Assembly: GCA_040878005.1 (NCBI GenBank) | Contig: JBBDMW010000019.1 | Location: 1-33,122 of the forward strand | DNA from: JBBDMW01 sp040878005 | GTDB lineage: Bacteria; Chloroflexota; Dehalococcoidia; Lucifugimonadales; Lucifugimonadaceae | DNA length: 33,122 nucleotides | Direction of reading: 5' to 3' | Shown: piece after piece, positions 1 through 7,203 of the stretch | How positions within the stretch are numbered: position 1 is the stretch's first letter | How the letters are laid out: every line of letters begins with the position of its first letter | The notes under the pieces: generated by a model | Database searches by the model: none | Told to the model about the DNA's origin: nothing | What the model saw: the letters and a program-made list of their open reading frames with translations, nothing else | Translations under genes and position numbers: made by a program

Positions 1-561
1 GGTCAGACGAAACACCGGTGAGCACCACAAACGTAGCCCCAGCAATTGGTGGGGGGAGGAGGGATTAGAAGGTAGAACCGTTGTAGATCGGTTTCAACTG
101 CGGCCGAAGCGAAATTGACCTGCTTGGTGCCCCATCCCTACGGCTGACTGGTGCCAGTGCCGGAGCACGGCCAGCCATCTCGGTGGTCGAGCGACCCGAT
201 AGACCGATGCTCGGTATCGGTCCTTTTTCGGGGGACGGTCCGGGACAAAGCGGAACTCCATCCGCCTCGGTGACGTTCGCCCATTCGGGCATTTGTCCGG
301 TGTTCGCGCTTGGCCTGAACTGGGGCAGCCATATTCCAGGCTGCATTTCATCTGTTCATTCGCGGGGGCGTGCGAGCACAGCGCGTCATGATTGTTGTCA
401 GGCCAATGACCTCATCTAGTTGTACCGCCCATTCCACTGGTTCATGGTCTGGTTGGACAGGCGTGAACGTCGCAGGTGTCGCAGCTAAGGAAGGGGGACC
501 GGGGGCCATGGAGACAGCCCTTGTAACCGAGCACTTCACGCCAGTTAAAATTCCGGTCTGA
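1..561. other. gene-free stretch at the window's left edge
   Basis: I see no convincing gene here. Several short open frames exist on both strands, but their translations are rich in Pro, Arg, Ser and Cys and match no family I recognise. The stretch holds one hairpin followed by a T-run (202-228) that could end a transcript entering from the left. A transcript of the minus-strand PLP enzyme would also run into this region. Confidence 0.5.
202..228 (+). terminator. candidate Rho-independent terminator
   Basis: A perfect 7-bp inverted repeat (GACCGAT at 202-208, ATCGGTC at 216-222) encloses a 7-base loop and is followed after one base by five T residues (224-228). That is intrinsic-terminator geometry for a plus-strand transcript coming from outside the window. 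The stem is only moderately GC-rich, so efficiency is uncertain. Confidence 0.4.
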
Positions 562-1794
562 CTAGCCCAGCACGTCCTTCAGTGCCTTGAAAACCCGGCC
601 ATTCTCAGCCTCGGTGCGGATCGCGACGCGGATGAACTCGCCGTCCAGCCCAACCTTGTCGCTGCAACTCCTCACATAGATTCCGTGCCTGATAAGCAGC
701 AGGGTCGTGACCAGGTCGGATGAAAAACCAGGCGGCAACTTCACCAGTTGAAAGTTAGCGCTCGTCGGATAGGGGAGCATGAAACCGGCCCCCGAGGTCA
801 TTGAGATGAAACGTTCGATGCAGCCCCTGTAGTCTTCCAACACGTTGAGGTACTCGGCGATGAACATCGGGCGGTTGAACAATGAGAAGAAATACTCGGC
901 TATCCCGTTGATGTTCCAGAGGTAGCCATGATCCAGGAGTTGCCTTGCCCGAGCCGGTTTCATGATCGCGTAACCGGCACGAATTCCCGCTACACCAAAG
1001 TCCTTGGACATGCTCTTGACCACGGTGACGTTCTCGAACTGTTCAGTCAGTCCAATCAGCGTTGGCAACCCGTCGGATGGAGCGCGATCCGCAAAGTGGA
1101 TAAAGCTCTCGTCGATGATCACGGTCCTGAGGTCAGAAAGCCTTGTAAGTATCCAGGTCAAATGGTCATCCGGGATGAGGTAGCCGTCCGGATTGTTGGG
1201 CGAAATCAACACGGCCGCATCCGCACCGCTTCGCAGTACTGACCGCACATACTGTTCAGGATCGAGCGTGAAGTCCCTGGCAGGGTCCAGCTGGAATGTG
1301 GTTACACGGTGACCCGGTGTCGCAAATTCGTAGTACGGCGAGAACGTAGGGACGTTTGTGTGTAGATGGGAGGCGAAGTTGTGGATGATCGCCTGTATTG
1401 CTTCGGTTGCGCCGTTGGCGATAAAGATCCGGCTCGGGCTAACTCCGACGGTCGAGGACAGACGCTCGGCGATAACACTGTTTTGCGACGGGTATGCTTC
1501 GAACATGCGCGTGATGAACTGCGGGTCGCCCACTGTGTCGGAGTTGAAATAGGACCAGAAGAGTTCGGTCGCGAGGGGGTTCGAAAGGAAGCAGGCATCA
1601 ACATCGACGCTGATTTCAGGCAGCGCCTGTTGCATCGTGGCCAGGCTTGGCGAGTGCGATCCTGATCTCGAACTCAGCCGCTCAAGCCTGTCCATCAGAT
1701 GACGTTCTCTTGGCGAGATTCGTATGCCGATTGCGTCAGTTGACAATGCTGCTCCTAATTCCAAGAGTCGAGGCCCAGTACACGGGCAGGTCAT
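562..1794 (-). CDS. PLP-dependent aminotransferase/decarboxylase, fold type I (HisC/CobD-like)
   Basis: This is a class I/II aminotransferase-fold enzyme of 410 residues from the first possible start. Visible landmarks are NGATE (127-131), the NNP turn (200-202), IDES (227-230) with the Asp that contacts the pyridine nitrogen, the Schiff-base lysine in SMSKDFGVAG (Lys264), and the substrate-carboxylate arginine in RVAIR (about 393). The same pattern is shared by histidinol-phosphate aminotransferase and by CobD, the threonine-phosphate decarboxylase, and I cannot separate them by eye. No his or cobalamin genes are near. The divergent neighbours are a LicD-type phosphotransferase and a CTP-phosphoalcohol cytidylyltransferase, so making an amino-alcohol phosphate (for example phosphoethanolamine from phosphoserine) is an attractive inference. 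The start is unsure: a TTG near residue 18 lies 5 bases after an AGGAG, and Met34 is also possible. Confidence 0.88.
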   Translation of the reverse strand: MTCPCTGPRLLELGAALSTDAIGIRISPRERHLMDRLERLSSRSGSHSPSLATMQQALPEISVDVDACFLSNPLATELFWSYFNSDTVGDPQFITRMFEAYPSQNSVIAERLSSTVGVSPSRIFIANGATEAIQAIIHNFASHLHTNVPTFSPYYEFATPGHRVTTFQLDPARDFTLDPEQYVRSVLRSGADAAVLISPNNPDGYLIPDDHLTWILTRLSDLRTVIIDESFIHFADRAPSDGLPTLIGLTEQFENVTVVKSMSKDFGVAGIRAGYAIMKPARARQLLDHGYLWNINGIAEYFFSLFNRPMFIAEYLNVLEDYRGCIERFISMTSGAGFMLPYPTSANFQLVKLPPGFSSDLVTTLLLIRHGIYVRSCSDKVGLDGEFIRVAIRTEAENGRVFKALKDVLG

Positions 1795-1955
1795 TGCCGA
1801 TCTACCCGCTTAGACATACGGCGACACGATTCGGGCCATAGGGACGCCTGAGCTGATCATCGGCGTAGGCAGGCCACGGACCAAAGCGCTGCCCCACAAC
1901 AGGACAACGAACCAGGTCGCTGTACTGGCTGTATGATCTGAACCCTGCTCGCCTC

Positions 1956-1984
1956 CCGCTGCACGTACCATGTGCGTGCAGCGG
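1956..1984. promoter_or_regulatory. perfect 10-bp inverted repeat in the divergent promoter region
   Basis: CCGCTGCACG (1956-1965) and CGTGCAGCGG (1975-1984) are exact reverse complements around a 9-base spacer. The element lies between the divergent PLP-enzyme and licD-like genes, about 80 bases before the latter's start. No T-run follows, so it is not an intrinsic terminator. An operator for a dimeric regulator or a 5'-UTR hairpin are both possible. No regulator gene is adjacent. Confidence 0.45.
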
Positions 1985-2064
1985 CCCCCAGATCCGTGTG
2001 CGAGGGATCCAATAGCCAAACGTACGCGCCTACGTAACAACTTCCCAGGAGGTCTTTCAGAGTC

Positions 2065-2961
2065 ATGAAACCAACCGTCTTCGAACCGATGGACATGACC
2101 ACTGCTGAGTCGCTCTTGAAGGAAGCGAAGCAGATCCTGGGTCAACTTGGACTGGCCTTCTTTTTGCGACATGGTACATGTTTGGGCGCGGTGCGAGATC
2201 AAGCCTTCATTGAGTGGGACGATGATCTGGATATCGGATCGGTCATCGGATTGCACGGCATTACCGAAGAAAGGGTTCGGGAAGCGGCGGACGTTTTCAG
2301 AGAACGCGGGTTTGACACCAGTGTCACCGATAGCGAACTTCACCTCAGTGTAAGCCTGGAGAAATCGGGTACCCAGATGGACTGGACCTGCTATCGAATC
2401 ATCGATGACAGCATCTACCAGTGGCCAGTCATAAAGATCCCGGTGGACTTGCACACGAACCTGAAAGAGATCGACTTTCTCGGTGAAAGGTTCCTGGTGC
2501 CAAATCCACCCGAGGAATACCTGAGGCTCAAGTACGGGGCAGAGTGGATGATTCCAAAGAGAGCGGGAGACTTCGAGCAGGAGGTCCTCGATCTCATGGC
2601 CGAAACATCTCCCCACTCGGGCACTGGTGAGGCATTGCAGCTGAACAGCGAATTCGTGCCTAATCGGCATAATGGCAGTTTGAAGGTACTCGATTTTGAG
2701 GATCGCCCGGTCGAGAGCGCTGAGGTCGCATTGGCCGCTACAACCATATTGACTGGACTGGAAAAGTCACACACCAACGGGGATGGTCAGGTTTATTTCA
2801 GCCTGCCGGAGAAGGCCTGCTATGTCGTCGCTGTACGATACGGAGATCACAACGAGATCCTGTACCTTGAAGAACTCGAGCCGGGAGTCGACTACGTTTA
2901 CAGGCCGGATCCTGCGAATCCTTCGGGCAGGGCCAACGCATTGATTCCGGAACAGACTTGA
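2065..2961 (+). CDS. LicD-family phosphotransferase with C-terminal Ig-like domain
   Basis: Residues 20-180 carry the LicD signature: a helix ending in LGLAFFLRHGTCLGAVR (28-44), then FIEWDDDLDIG (48-58), whose acidic cluster is the family's metal/nucleotide site, and later PPEEYLRLKYG (148-158) with a WM-P turn. LicD proteins transfer phosphocholine or related phosphoalcohols from CDP carriers to glycans; the substrate here is inferred from the cytidylyltransferase next door. Residues about 205-281 form a separate beta-rich segment like the carboxypeptidase-regulatory or Cna-B Ig fold, which is unusual for LicD and may bind glycan or partner. There is no signal peptide or membrane helix. An AGGAGG (2047-2052) lies 12 bases before the ATG, a slightly long spacing. 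The stop overlaps the next frame. Confidence 0.88.
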   Translation: MKPTVFEPMDMTTAESLLKEAKQILGQLGLAFFLRHGTCLGAVRDQAFIEWDDDLDIGSVIGLHGITEERVREAADVFRERGFDTSVTDSELHLSVSLEKSGTQMDWTCYRIIDDSIYQWPVIKIPVDLHTNLKEIDFLGERFLVPNPPEEYLRLKYGAEWMIPKRAGDFEQEVLDLMAETSPHSGTGEALQLNSEFVPNRHNGSLKVLDFEDRPVESAEVALAATTILTGLEKSHTNGDGQVYFSLPEKACYVVAVRYGDHNEILYLEELEPGVDYVYRPDPANPSGRANALIPEQT

Positions 2962-3425
2962 ATCAGGCCCGTTTCGCAAACGCCAGATCCTGGCCAGGAG
3001 GAAGTAAAATTACACGTGTCTACGTCGATATGGTGGCCGACCTATTCCACTACGGCCACGTGAATTTCCTCAGGCAGGCGAAAAAGCACGGGGACTATCT
3101 CCTGGTCGGAGTTCACGCCGATGAAACGGTGATGGCTTACAAGCGGCGACCGATACTCTCCATGGAAGAGCGCGTAGCGTCGGTCAAGGGGTGCCGCTAC
3201 GTTGACGAGGTGGTGCCCAACGCCCCGCTGACCATCGACCGGGCGTGGATAAATCAGCACAACATCAACCTGGTCATGCATGGAGACGACTTTTCCAGCG
3301 AGCTGGAAGAACTTTGCTACAAGGTACCGATCGAGATGGGCATATACCGGACGGTGGGTTACACACCGGGGATTTCCACGACCGAGATCATCGCCAGGAT
3401 CAAAGCCGCCGAACAAGATCTCTGA
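2958..3425 (+). CDS. CTP:phosphoethanolamine/phosphocholine-type cytidylyltransferase
   Basis: A short single-domain nucleotidyltransferase of the cytidylyltransferase family. It shows RVYVDMVADLFHYGH with the HxGH nucleotide motif, HGDYLLVGVHADE, RRPILSMEERV, and a C-terminal GISTTEI matching the family's RTxGISTT-like end. This pattern is closest to ethanolamine-phosphate or choline-phosphate cytidylyltransferases, which make CDP-ethanolamine or CDP-choline from CTP. It would supply the donor for the LicD-type protein just upstream. The start given is a TTG overlapping the licD stop (TTGA), which would couple translation. However, the first 17 residues look unlike the family, and a perfect AGGAGG (2996-3001) sits 7 bases before an in-frame ATT at 3009, exactly where homologous sequence begins. 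The true start may be that ATT, giving 138 residues. Confidence 0.9.
   Translation: MNQARFANARSWPGGSKITRVYVDMVADLFHYGHVNFLRQAKKHGDYLLVGVHADETVMAYKRRPILSMEERVASVKGCRYVDEVVPNAPLTIDRAWINQHNINLVMHGDDFSSELEELCYKVPIEMGIYRTVGYTPGISTTEIIARIKAAEQDL
2996..3001 (+). promoter_or_regulatory. strong internal ribosome site before an ATT codon
   Basis: AGGAGG at 2996-3001 is followed by 7 bases and then an in-frame ATT (3009-3011). There is no in-frame ATG, GTG or TTG between this site and the ATG at 3030, which would remove the first beta strand of the cytidylyltransferase. It therefore supports initiation at a rare ATT codon. A base-call error turning ATG into ATT would look the same. Confidence 0.5.
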
Positions 3426-3831
3426 ACGTCTGCGCCATTGATCTTAACCGGCATCCATGCCGGTTGATGCGTTGGTTTTTTCCGGGACGTGGCCGATGGG
3501 ATCCAGGCGCCAGTGCGTTCTGGCAACGCAGTTGATCCGGCGCGCTTAACCACCCTTTTATCCCGATTGCCGACGTGGCAGCAGAATAGCCGCGGGCTTC
3601 TAGCATGCCTGTGGTTCCATGATGCCCCATCCCACCAATAGATGGAGGGGGCTGCGTCGACCGGTGCCAAGGGTCGATGTTTGCGATGTCCGTGTCCCAC
3701 AAGTCGATGGTCTCGGAGCAGCTTGCAGGATCGGGATACTGTAGGCTGCGCACCGGCATCTGTCGTCGGCGCCTGCTGATCGCGGATCGTGGTCATGAGC
3801 CGTCATCCACAAGTTGTATGGAACATGCCTG
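3426..3831. other. intergenic stretch between cytidylyltransferase and phosphodiesterase
   Basis: About 400 bases with no gene I can defend. It begins with a hairpin and T-run (3446-3481). A minus-strand open frame (3400-3759, 119 codons) crosses most of it. Its translation has some protein-like stretches but also Arg/Pro-rich parts, and it has no recognised motif, so I treat it as noncoding or a decayed gene. Confidence 0.4.
3446..3481 (+). terminator. candidate terminator after the cytidylyltransferase gene
   Basis: AACCGGCA (3446-3453) and TGCCGGTT (3458-3465) form a perfect 8-bp stem with a TCCA loop, 20 bases after the stop codon. Six T residues follow at 3476-3481. The 10-base gap between stem and T-run is longer than ideal, so termination may be weak. 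If active, it separates the licD/cytidylyltransferase pair from the phosphodiesterase gene. Confidence 0.45.
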
Positions 3832-5292
3832 ATGTCATCTGTATTCTTGATGGTCTTCGACGGCCTACAGCCATCACAAGTCACTCCTGAACTGATGCCC
3901 AACCTCTGGCGGTTCGCAGAGGAGGGCGTCCGGTTCGAGCGCCACCACCCTGTCTACCCAACTGTGACCCGCATTAACGCCGCAAGCATGGTTACAGGGT
4001 GCAGTCCGGGTCGGCACGGCCTCGCCGCCAACCTGGTGGTGATGCGAGAGCTGGACCCGGGCATCCACTTCCAGGTCCTGGAGCCTGACCTGCGCAGGCT
4101 GGGCGCCATCCGTGACGGGCGAGTGTTGCTCGCTCCCCCGCTGGCCGAGATCCTCACGCCACACGGCATGCAGTACGTCGCCGTAGGTGTCGGAACATCA
4201 GGGAACGCCTTTGTGCACAACGCTCATCCAGCCGTATCGAGCGGGGCCACAGTGCACCCTGATTTCTGCCTGCCTGACCAGCTGCACCGGGAGGTGCTGA
4301 AGCGCTTTGGCGAATGGCCGGCCGAGGCGTATCCGAACAGCCCCCGCGTCAGGCATGCCGGGCGCATCATCACCGAGTATGTCCTGCCAGAACGCGCTCC
4401 GGCAGTGACGCTTTTTTGGTCATCCGAGCCTGACAAATCGCAGCACGCCGAGGGAGTTAACTCGCCGCTCGCCCGCGCTGCTCTGGCAGATGCCGACGCC
4501 GAGCTTGGACGCGTGCTTGCTGCGCTGGACGATACCGGCTTGGCCGCGGATACGGATGTCATGGTGCTTTCGGATCACGGCTACTCCACCATCATCGAAA
4601 CGATCCCGGTGGCAGCGATGCTAAACGAGGCGGGTTTCGGCGCTCCGGGCGAACAGGGCGGCGTGCTGGCGGCGGAGAACGGCGGATCAATGCTGTTCTA
4701 TACGCACCCGTTCGACCCGGCCACGGCTGACCGGCTTGCCGCGTGGCTCATGTCGCACCGCTGGTGTGGCCCGGTTCTCGCATCAGAGGCCGTTGGAGAT
4801 ATTCCCGGCACCCTGCCGCTCGCCCTGTCAGGTGGAGACGGCGTGAGAGCGCCGGACCTGATCATGTCCTTCGCGTGGGACAGTCGTGAAAACAGCGCCG
4901 GCGTACCGGGCCACTCCTACTCGTCGAAAGGGAAAGCTGGCACCGGTCAGCATGGCTCCATGAGCCGGCACGAACTGCGGAACACGCTGATAGCCCGCGG
5001 GCCGCACTTCCGCGTCGGCGTGCGGAGTGAGACTCCTTCGGGCAACGTGGACATCGCGCCGACAATCCTGCACCTGCTGGGTATCCCCGCCGGCCTGGAG
5101 ATGGATGGCCGGGTACTTCATGAGGCCCTGAGAGCCGGCGAATCCGCTCGGCCAACGATAAGCGTGCAGAGGCATTCGGCCGAACGAATCGCGAGCACCG
5201 GAGCCTACCGGCAGGAGATCCAGGTATCACACGTCAACGGCACCTGTTACCTGGATGAGGGCAAAGCAAATGTGGCCGAGGTCCTGGGCTAG
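3832..5292 (+). CDS. alkaline-phosphatase-superfamily phosphodiesterase/phosphohydrolase
   Basis: A type I phosphodiesterase/nucleotide-pyrophosphatase fold protein of about 486 residues. Metal and nucleophile landmarks are MVFDGL near the N-terminus (metal Asp), VYPTVTRINAASMVTG with the probable Thr nucleophile, DVMVLSDHGYS in the middle (Asp-His metal pair), and HGSMSRHELRN and NVDIAPTILHLLGIP near the C-terminus. A Thr nucleophile is typical of nucleotide pyrophosphatase/phosphodiesterases and of phosphonoacetate hydrolase, rather than of Ser-using phosphatases or Cys/Ser sulfatases. I see no signal peptide, so it looks cytoplasmic. The likely substrate in this context is a phosphodiester or phosphonate linked to the CDP-alcohol pathway, but that is inference. 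I chose the ATG at 3832; a TTG six codons earlier also keeps the frame open. Confidence 0.85.
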   Translation: MSSVFLMVFDGLQPSQVTPELMPNLWRFAEEGVRFERHHPVYPTVTRINAASMVTGCSPGRHGLAANLVVMRELDPGIHFQVLEPDLRRLGAIRDGRVLLAPPLAEILTPHGMQYVAVGVGTSGNAFVHNAHPAVSSGATVHPDFCLPDQLHREVLKRFGEWPAEAYPNSPRVRHAGRIITEYVLPERAPAVTLFWSSEPDKSQHAEGVNSPLARAALADADAELGRVLAALDDTGLAADTDVMVLSDHGYSTIIETIPVAAMLNEAGFGAPGEQGGVLAAENGGSMLFYTHPFDPATADRLAAWLMSHRWCGPVLASEAVGDIPGTLPLALSGGDGVRAPDLIMSFAWDSRENSAGVPGHSYSSKGKAGTGQHGSMSRHELRNTLIARGPHFRVGVRSETPSGNVDIAPTILHLLGIPAGLEMDGRVLHEALRAGESARPTISVQRHSAERIASTGAYRQEIQVSHVNGTCYLDEGKANVAEVLG

Positions 5293-5301
5293 GTACGTGC
5301 G

Positions 5302-5490
5302 GTGACCACCAACTCCCTCAAGGATGTGCGGCGTGCAGTCATGGACGTCCAGCCCGCCGCCCTGAACGGCGCCTCACTGCAGGATGCGGTCCATGCCGAG
5401 ACGGAGGCGCTCGAGAAGCGGCGGTTTACAGTCCCCGGCAGCCCCTGCAACACCCAGCGGAGGCTGGTGGCCATGCCCCCGTGGCCGTAA
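5302..5490 (+). CDS. small hypothetical frame, possibly a truncated gene
   Basis: A 62-residue frame starts at a GTG only 9 bases after the phosphodiesterase stop. Its first 45 or so codons show the same strong G/C third-position bias as the preceding gene and read like real protein (SLKDVRRAVMDVQPAAL). The last 15 residues (Pro/Trp-rich) look noncoding. This could be the start of a gene whose rest has been lost, or a small real gene. No family is recognised and the ribosome site is weak. Confidence 0.3.
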   Translation: MTTNSLKDVRRAVMDVQPAALNGASLQDAVHAETEALEKRRFTVPGSPCNTQRRLVAMPPWP

Positions 5491-6273
5491 ACCGGTGCCA
5501 TCGCCAGGTTGACCCGGACCGTCTGCCGTTGATGGGGCTGGATGCCTCCTCATGATCGCATTGGAGTGTTCCGCGATTTGGATGCTGGTCATTCGGGATG
5601 GGCTATGAGTGACAACGTCGGCGTGGGAGCCGTGCGACAACCCATAGCTATCCCGTGCTCTTGTCCTGAACATCGTTCTTCAATGGGTGAGAAATGGGTG
5701 AGAAATCCTCGAACAGGTAACCTGCCTCTGGTCATTTCCACTACTTCTTCAATAGAGGCATCCTCCCTGAACATCTCACCTTTCCCTCAAGGATCACGTT
5801 CGATGCATCGGCCGTTAGTTACGAAATGGATGACGATGCCTTGGCGTTCGTCGCACGTTTTGCCCTTCAATGCTCATTATTCTTCTTGGGAACACGCAGA
5901 TTACAGCGCAGGGTCGCGTCAAAAACACCTGTAGAAGAATATACCTGCTTTGTATTACGCCTGACTATGTGCGATTTACTTGGGATACGGTAGTCGCTTA
6001 TTCGATATCCGCGTAGGTTGTGCGCCCATACTACCAAATATAGAGTACGTTTGATTTTCTATTGCGCTATCTGTTGCCACATATCACTTCTCTAACAGTA
6101 TTGCTGATCTCTGCTGGGGCGAGCGTCACTGGCCGCTGCCTTTTCTCTCTACTGCTCATAACTCTGACCATACGCGATGGCAGATTCTAGACATCCGTCG
6201 CCAGAATTGTGCTGGATTGGCACACATTTAGTGTTGCTCATTCGCAAGAATTGTGGCGTAAATTGAGGGTATG
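5491..6273. other. gene-poor, more AT-rich stretch
   Basis: About 780 bases without a supportable gene. Base composition falls towards AT from about 5800 to 6270 compared with the GC-rich genes on the left. All frames are broken by frequent stops. One 11-bp tandem duplication is present (5682-5703). The change in composition at the end of a gene block is what one sees at a recombination boundary, but no att site or IS end is evident. Confidence 0.45.
5682..5703. repeat. 11-bp tandem duplication
   Basis: The unit AATGGGTGAGA occurs twice head-to-tail at 5682-5692 and 5693-5703. Two copies only, in noncoding DNA. Slippage is the simplest explanation, and a paired protein-binding site is possible. 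Confidence 0.6.
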
Positions 6274-6507
6274 ATGAAAAATCTCATTGGCCAGCGCGTT
6301 CGGCAGGCGCGCGACAAGCGCTACCCACGAATGAGTCAACAAGAGTTGGCGGCTCGATTGCAAATAGCTGGCACACGGATTGATCGCACCAGCATTGCTA
6401 AGATCGAGGCTAGGACTCGCACCGTAACCGACTTAGAGCTTGTAGCGATTGCGGCCGCGCTTGGTGTAACACCAGAATGGCTTCTCTTTGGCGGTGCAGC
6501 AGGATAA
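6274..6507 (+). CDS. small XRE-family helix-turn-helix regulator
   Basis: A 77-residue single-domain DNA-binding protein of the Cro/C1 type. It begins MKNLIGQRVRQARDKR, contains the helix-turn-helix MSQQELAARLQIAG, the recognition-helix segment RTSIAKIEARTR, and ends LGVTPEWLLFGG, all standard for this family. There is no effector or peptidase domain. I chose the second of two adjacent ATG codons because a GAGG (6265-6268) is 5 bases from it but only 2 from the first. It stands alone after a long gap and before a histidine-kinase pair. The target is unknown; such small repressors often come from phage or toxin-antitoxin loci, but no toxin or phage gene is visible here. Confidence 0.85.
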   Translation: MKNLIGQRVRQARDKRYPRMSQQELAARLQIAGTRIDRTSIAKIEARTRTVTDLELVAIAAALGVTPEWLLFGGAAG

Positions 6508-7203
6508 GCCTACTGCCAACAGAGCATTCAAAGTTAAACGTTTGTTGGACGACATCCTCAAGTGGCTGAGGCGTGTCTCTTCAACTGAGACGCAGAGCCA
6601 TCGTCTCTGTCACACATGCATCCCGCAACGGCCCCGACCGGGCCCTGGAGCAGAGTTCGGATCGTTCTCTGGGTTCTGCTCTTGAGCTGGCGCCACGGTT
6701 GGGGCAAGGCCGCAGCCCCGAAAAACTAACCGGCAACGCGGATCAGTTTAGATGGCACCTTCAAACGTTCGAGCACCCACGTAGCGAGTGGAATAAGGTC
6801 GGGAACAGGCCACTCTTACAGCAGCCGCCCTTCTACGAACTGCCAAGCTTGATAAAGAGGGTCTGCACCCGACCCCCTCGGCCACCTCCTGACCGTCTGG
6901 TTCACTCCTCTGCCGCTGGCTATGGCTGCATAAACTTACCGTAGCTTGTTCCGGATCTGCTCCGTCACGTCGCCCATGCTGTGGATGCCCACCTCCATCA
7001 GACGTTCCGTCTCGGGGGGAAGATCAGTATTCATAACTGAGCGGGTGCTCATAGGGGTACCGAACAGAGACGTAAGGAAATTGAGTCCGATGGTAGATTC
7101 GTAAGTTCTAGCTCACTTTGAGTCTGCTTGATGGCTGGGAGTGGCCGAACTCGTAAGTTACGGACACTGCTAAACAGGGCAATCGGCTGCTGGGGAGGTC
7201 GAC
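6508..7203. other. intergenic stretch before the histidine kinase
   Basis: About 700 bases. Plus-strand frames here (for example 6573-6944) translate to Arg/Pro/Ser-rich sequence with no motif, and I reject them. The only protein-like segment is a 38-codon minus-strand frame at 6936-7052. The kinase ribosome site GGAGG lies at 7194-7198. Confidence 0.4.
6936..7052 (-). CDS. very small hypothetical frame (38 residues)
   Basis: A minus-strand frame encodes a 38-residue peptide with a balanced, helix-friendly composition (LPPETERLMEVGIHSMGDV in the middle) that looks more protein-like than other frames nearby. There are two possible ATG starts (7052 and 7034), neither with a clear ribosome site. 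It could be a remnant of a longer gene or a chance frame. No family is recognised. Confidence 0.22.
   Translation of the reverse strand: MSTRSVMNTDLPPETERLMEVGIHSMGDVTEQIRNKLR

Noticed and set aside
410..440. Similarity between the sequence near 417-434 and the one near 32979-32993 (shared TGTACCGCCCA) as a sign of a second IS end
   Set aside because: An 11-base shared word is expected many times by chance in 33 kb, and no transposase remnant is near the left copy.
3400..3759. 119-codon minus-strand frame between the cytidylyltransferase and phosphodiesterase genes
   Set aside because: It has a few protein-like stretches, but it overlaps the cytidylyltransferase 3' end, is Arg/Pro-rich towards its end, and shows no family motif or ribosome site.
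6573..6944. 123-codon plus-strand frame after the XRE regulator
   Set aside because: Composition is Arg/Pro/Ser-rich, there is no motif, and there is no ribosome site; it looks like chance in a GC-rich stretch.
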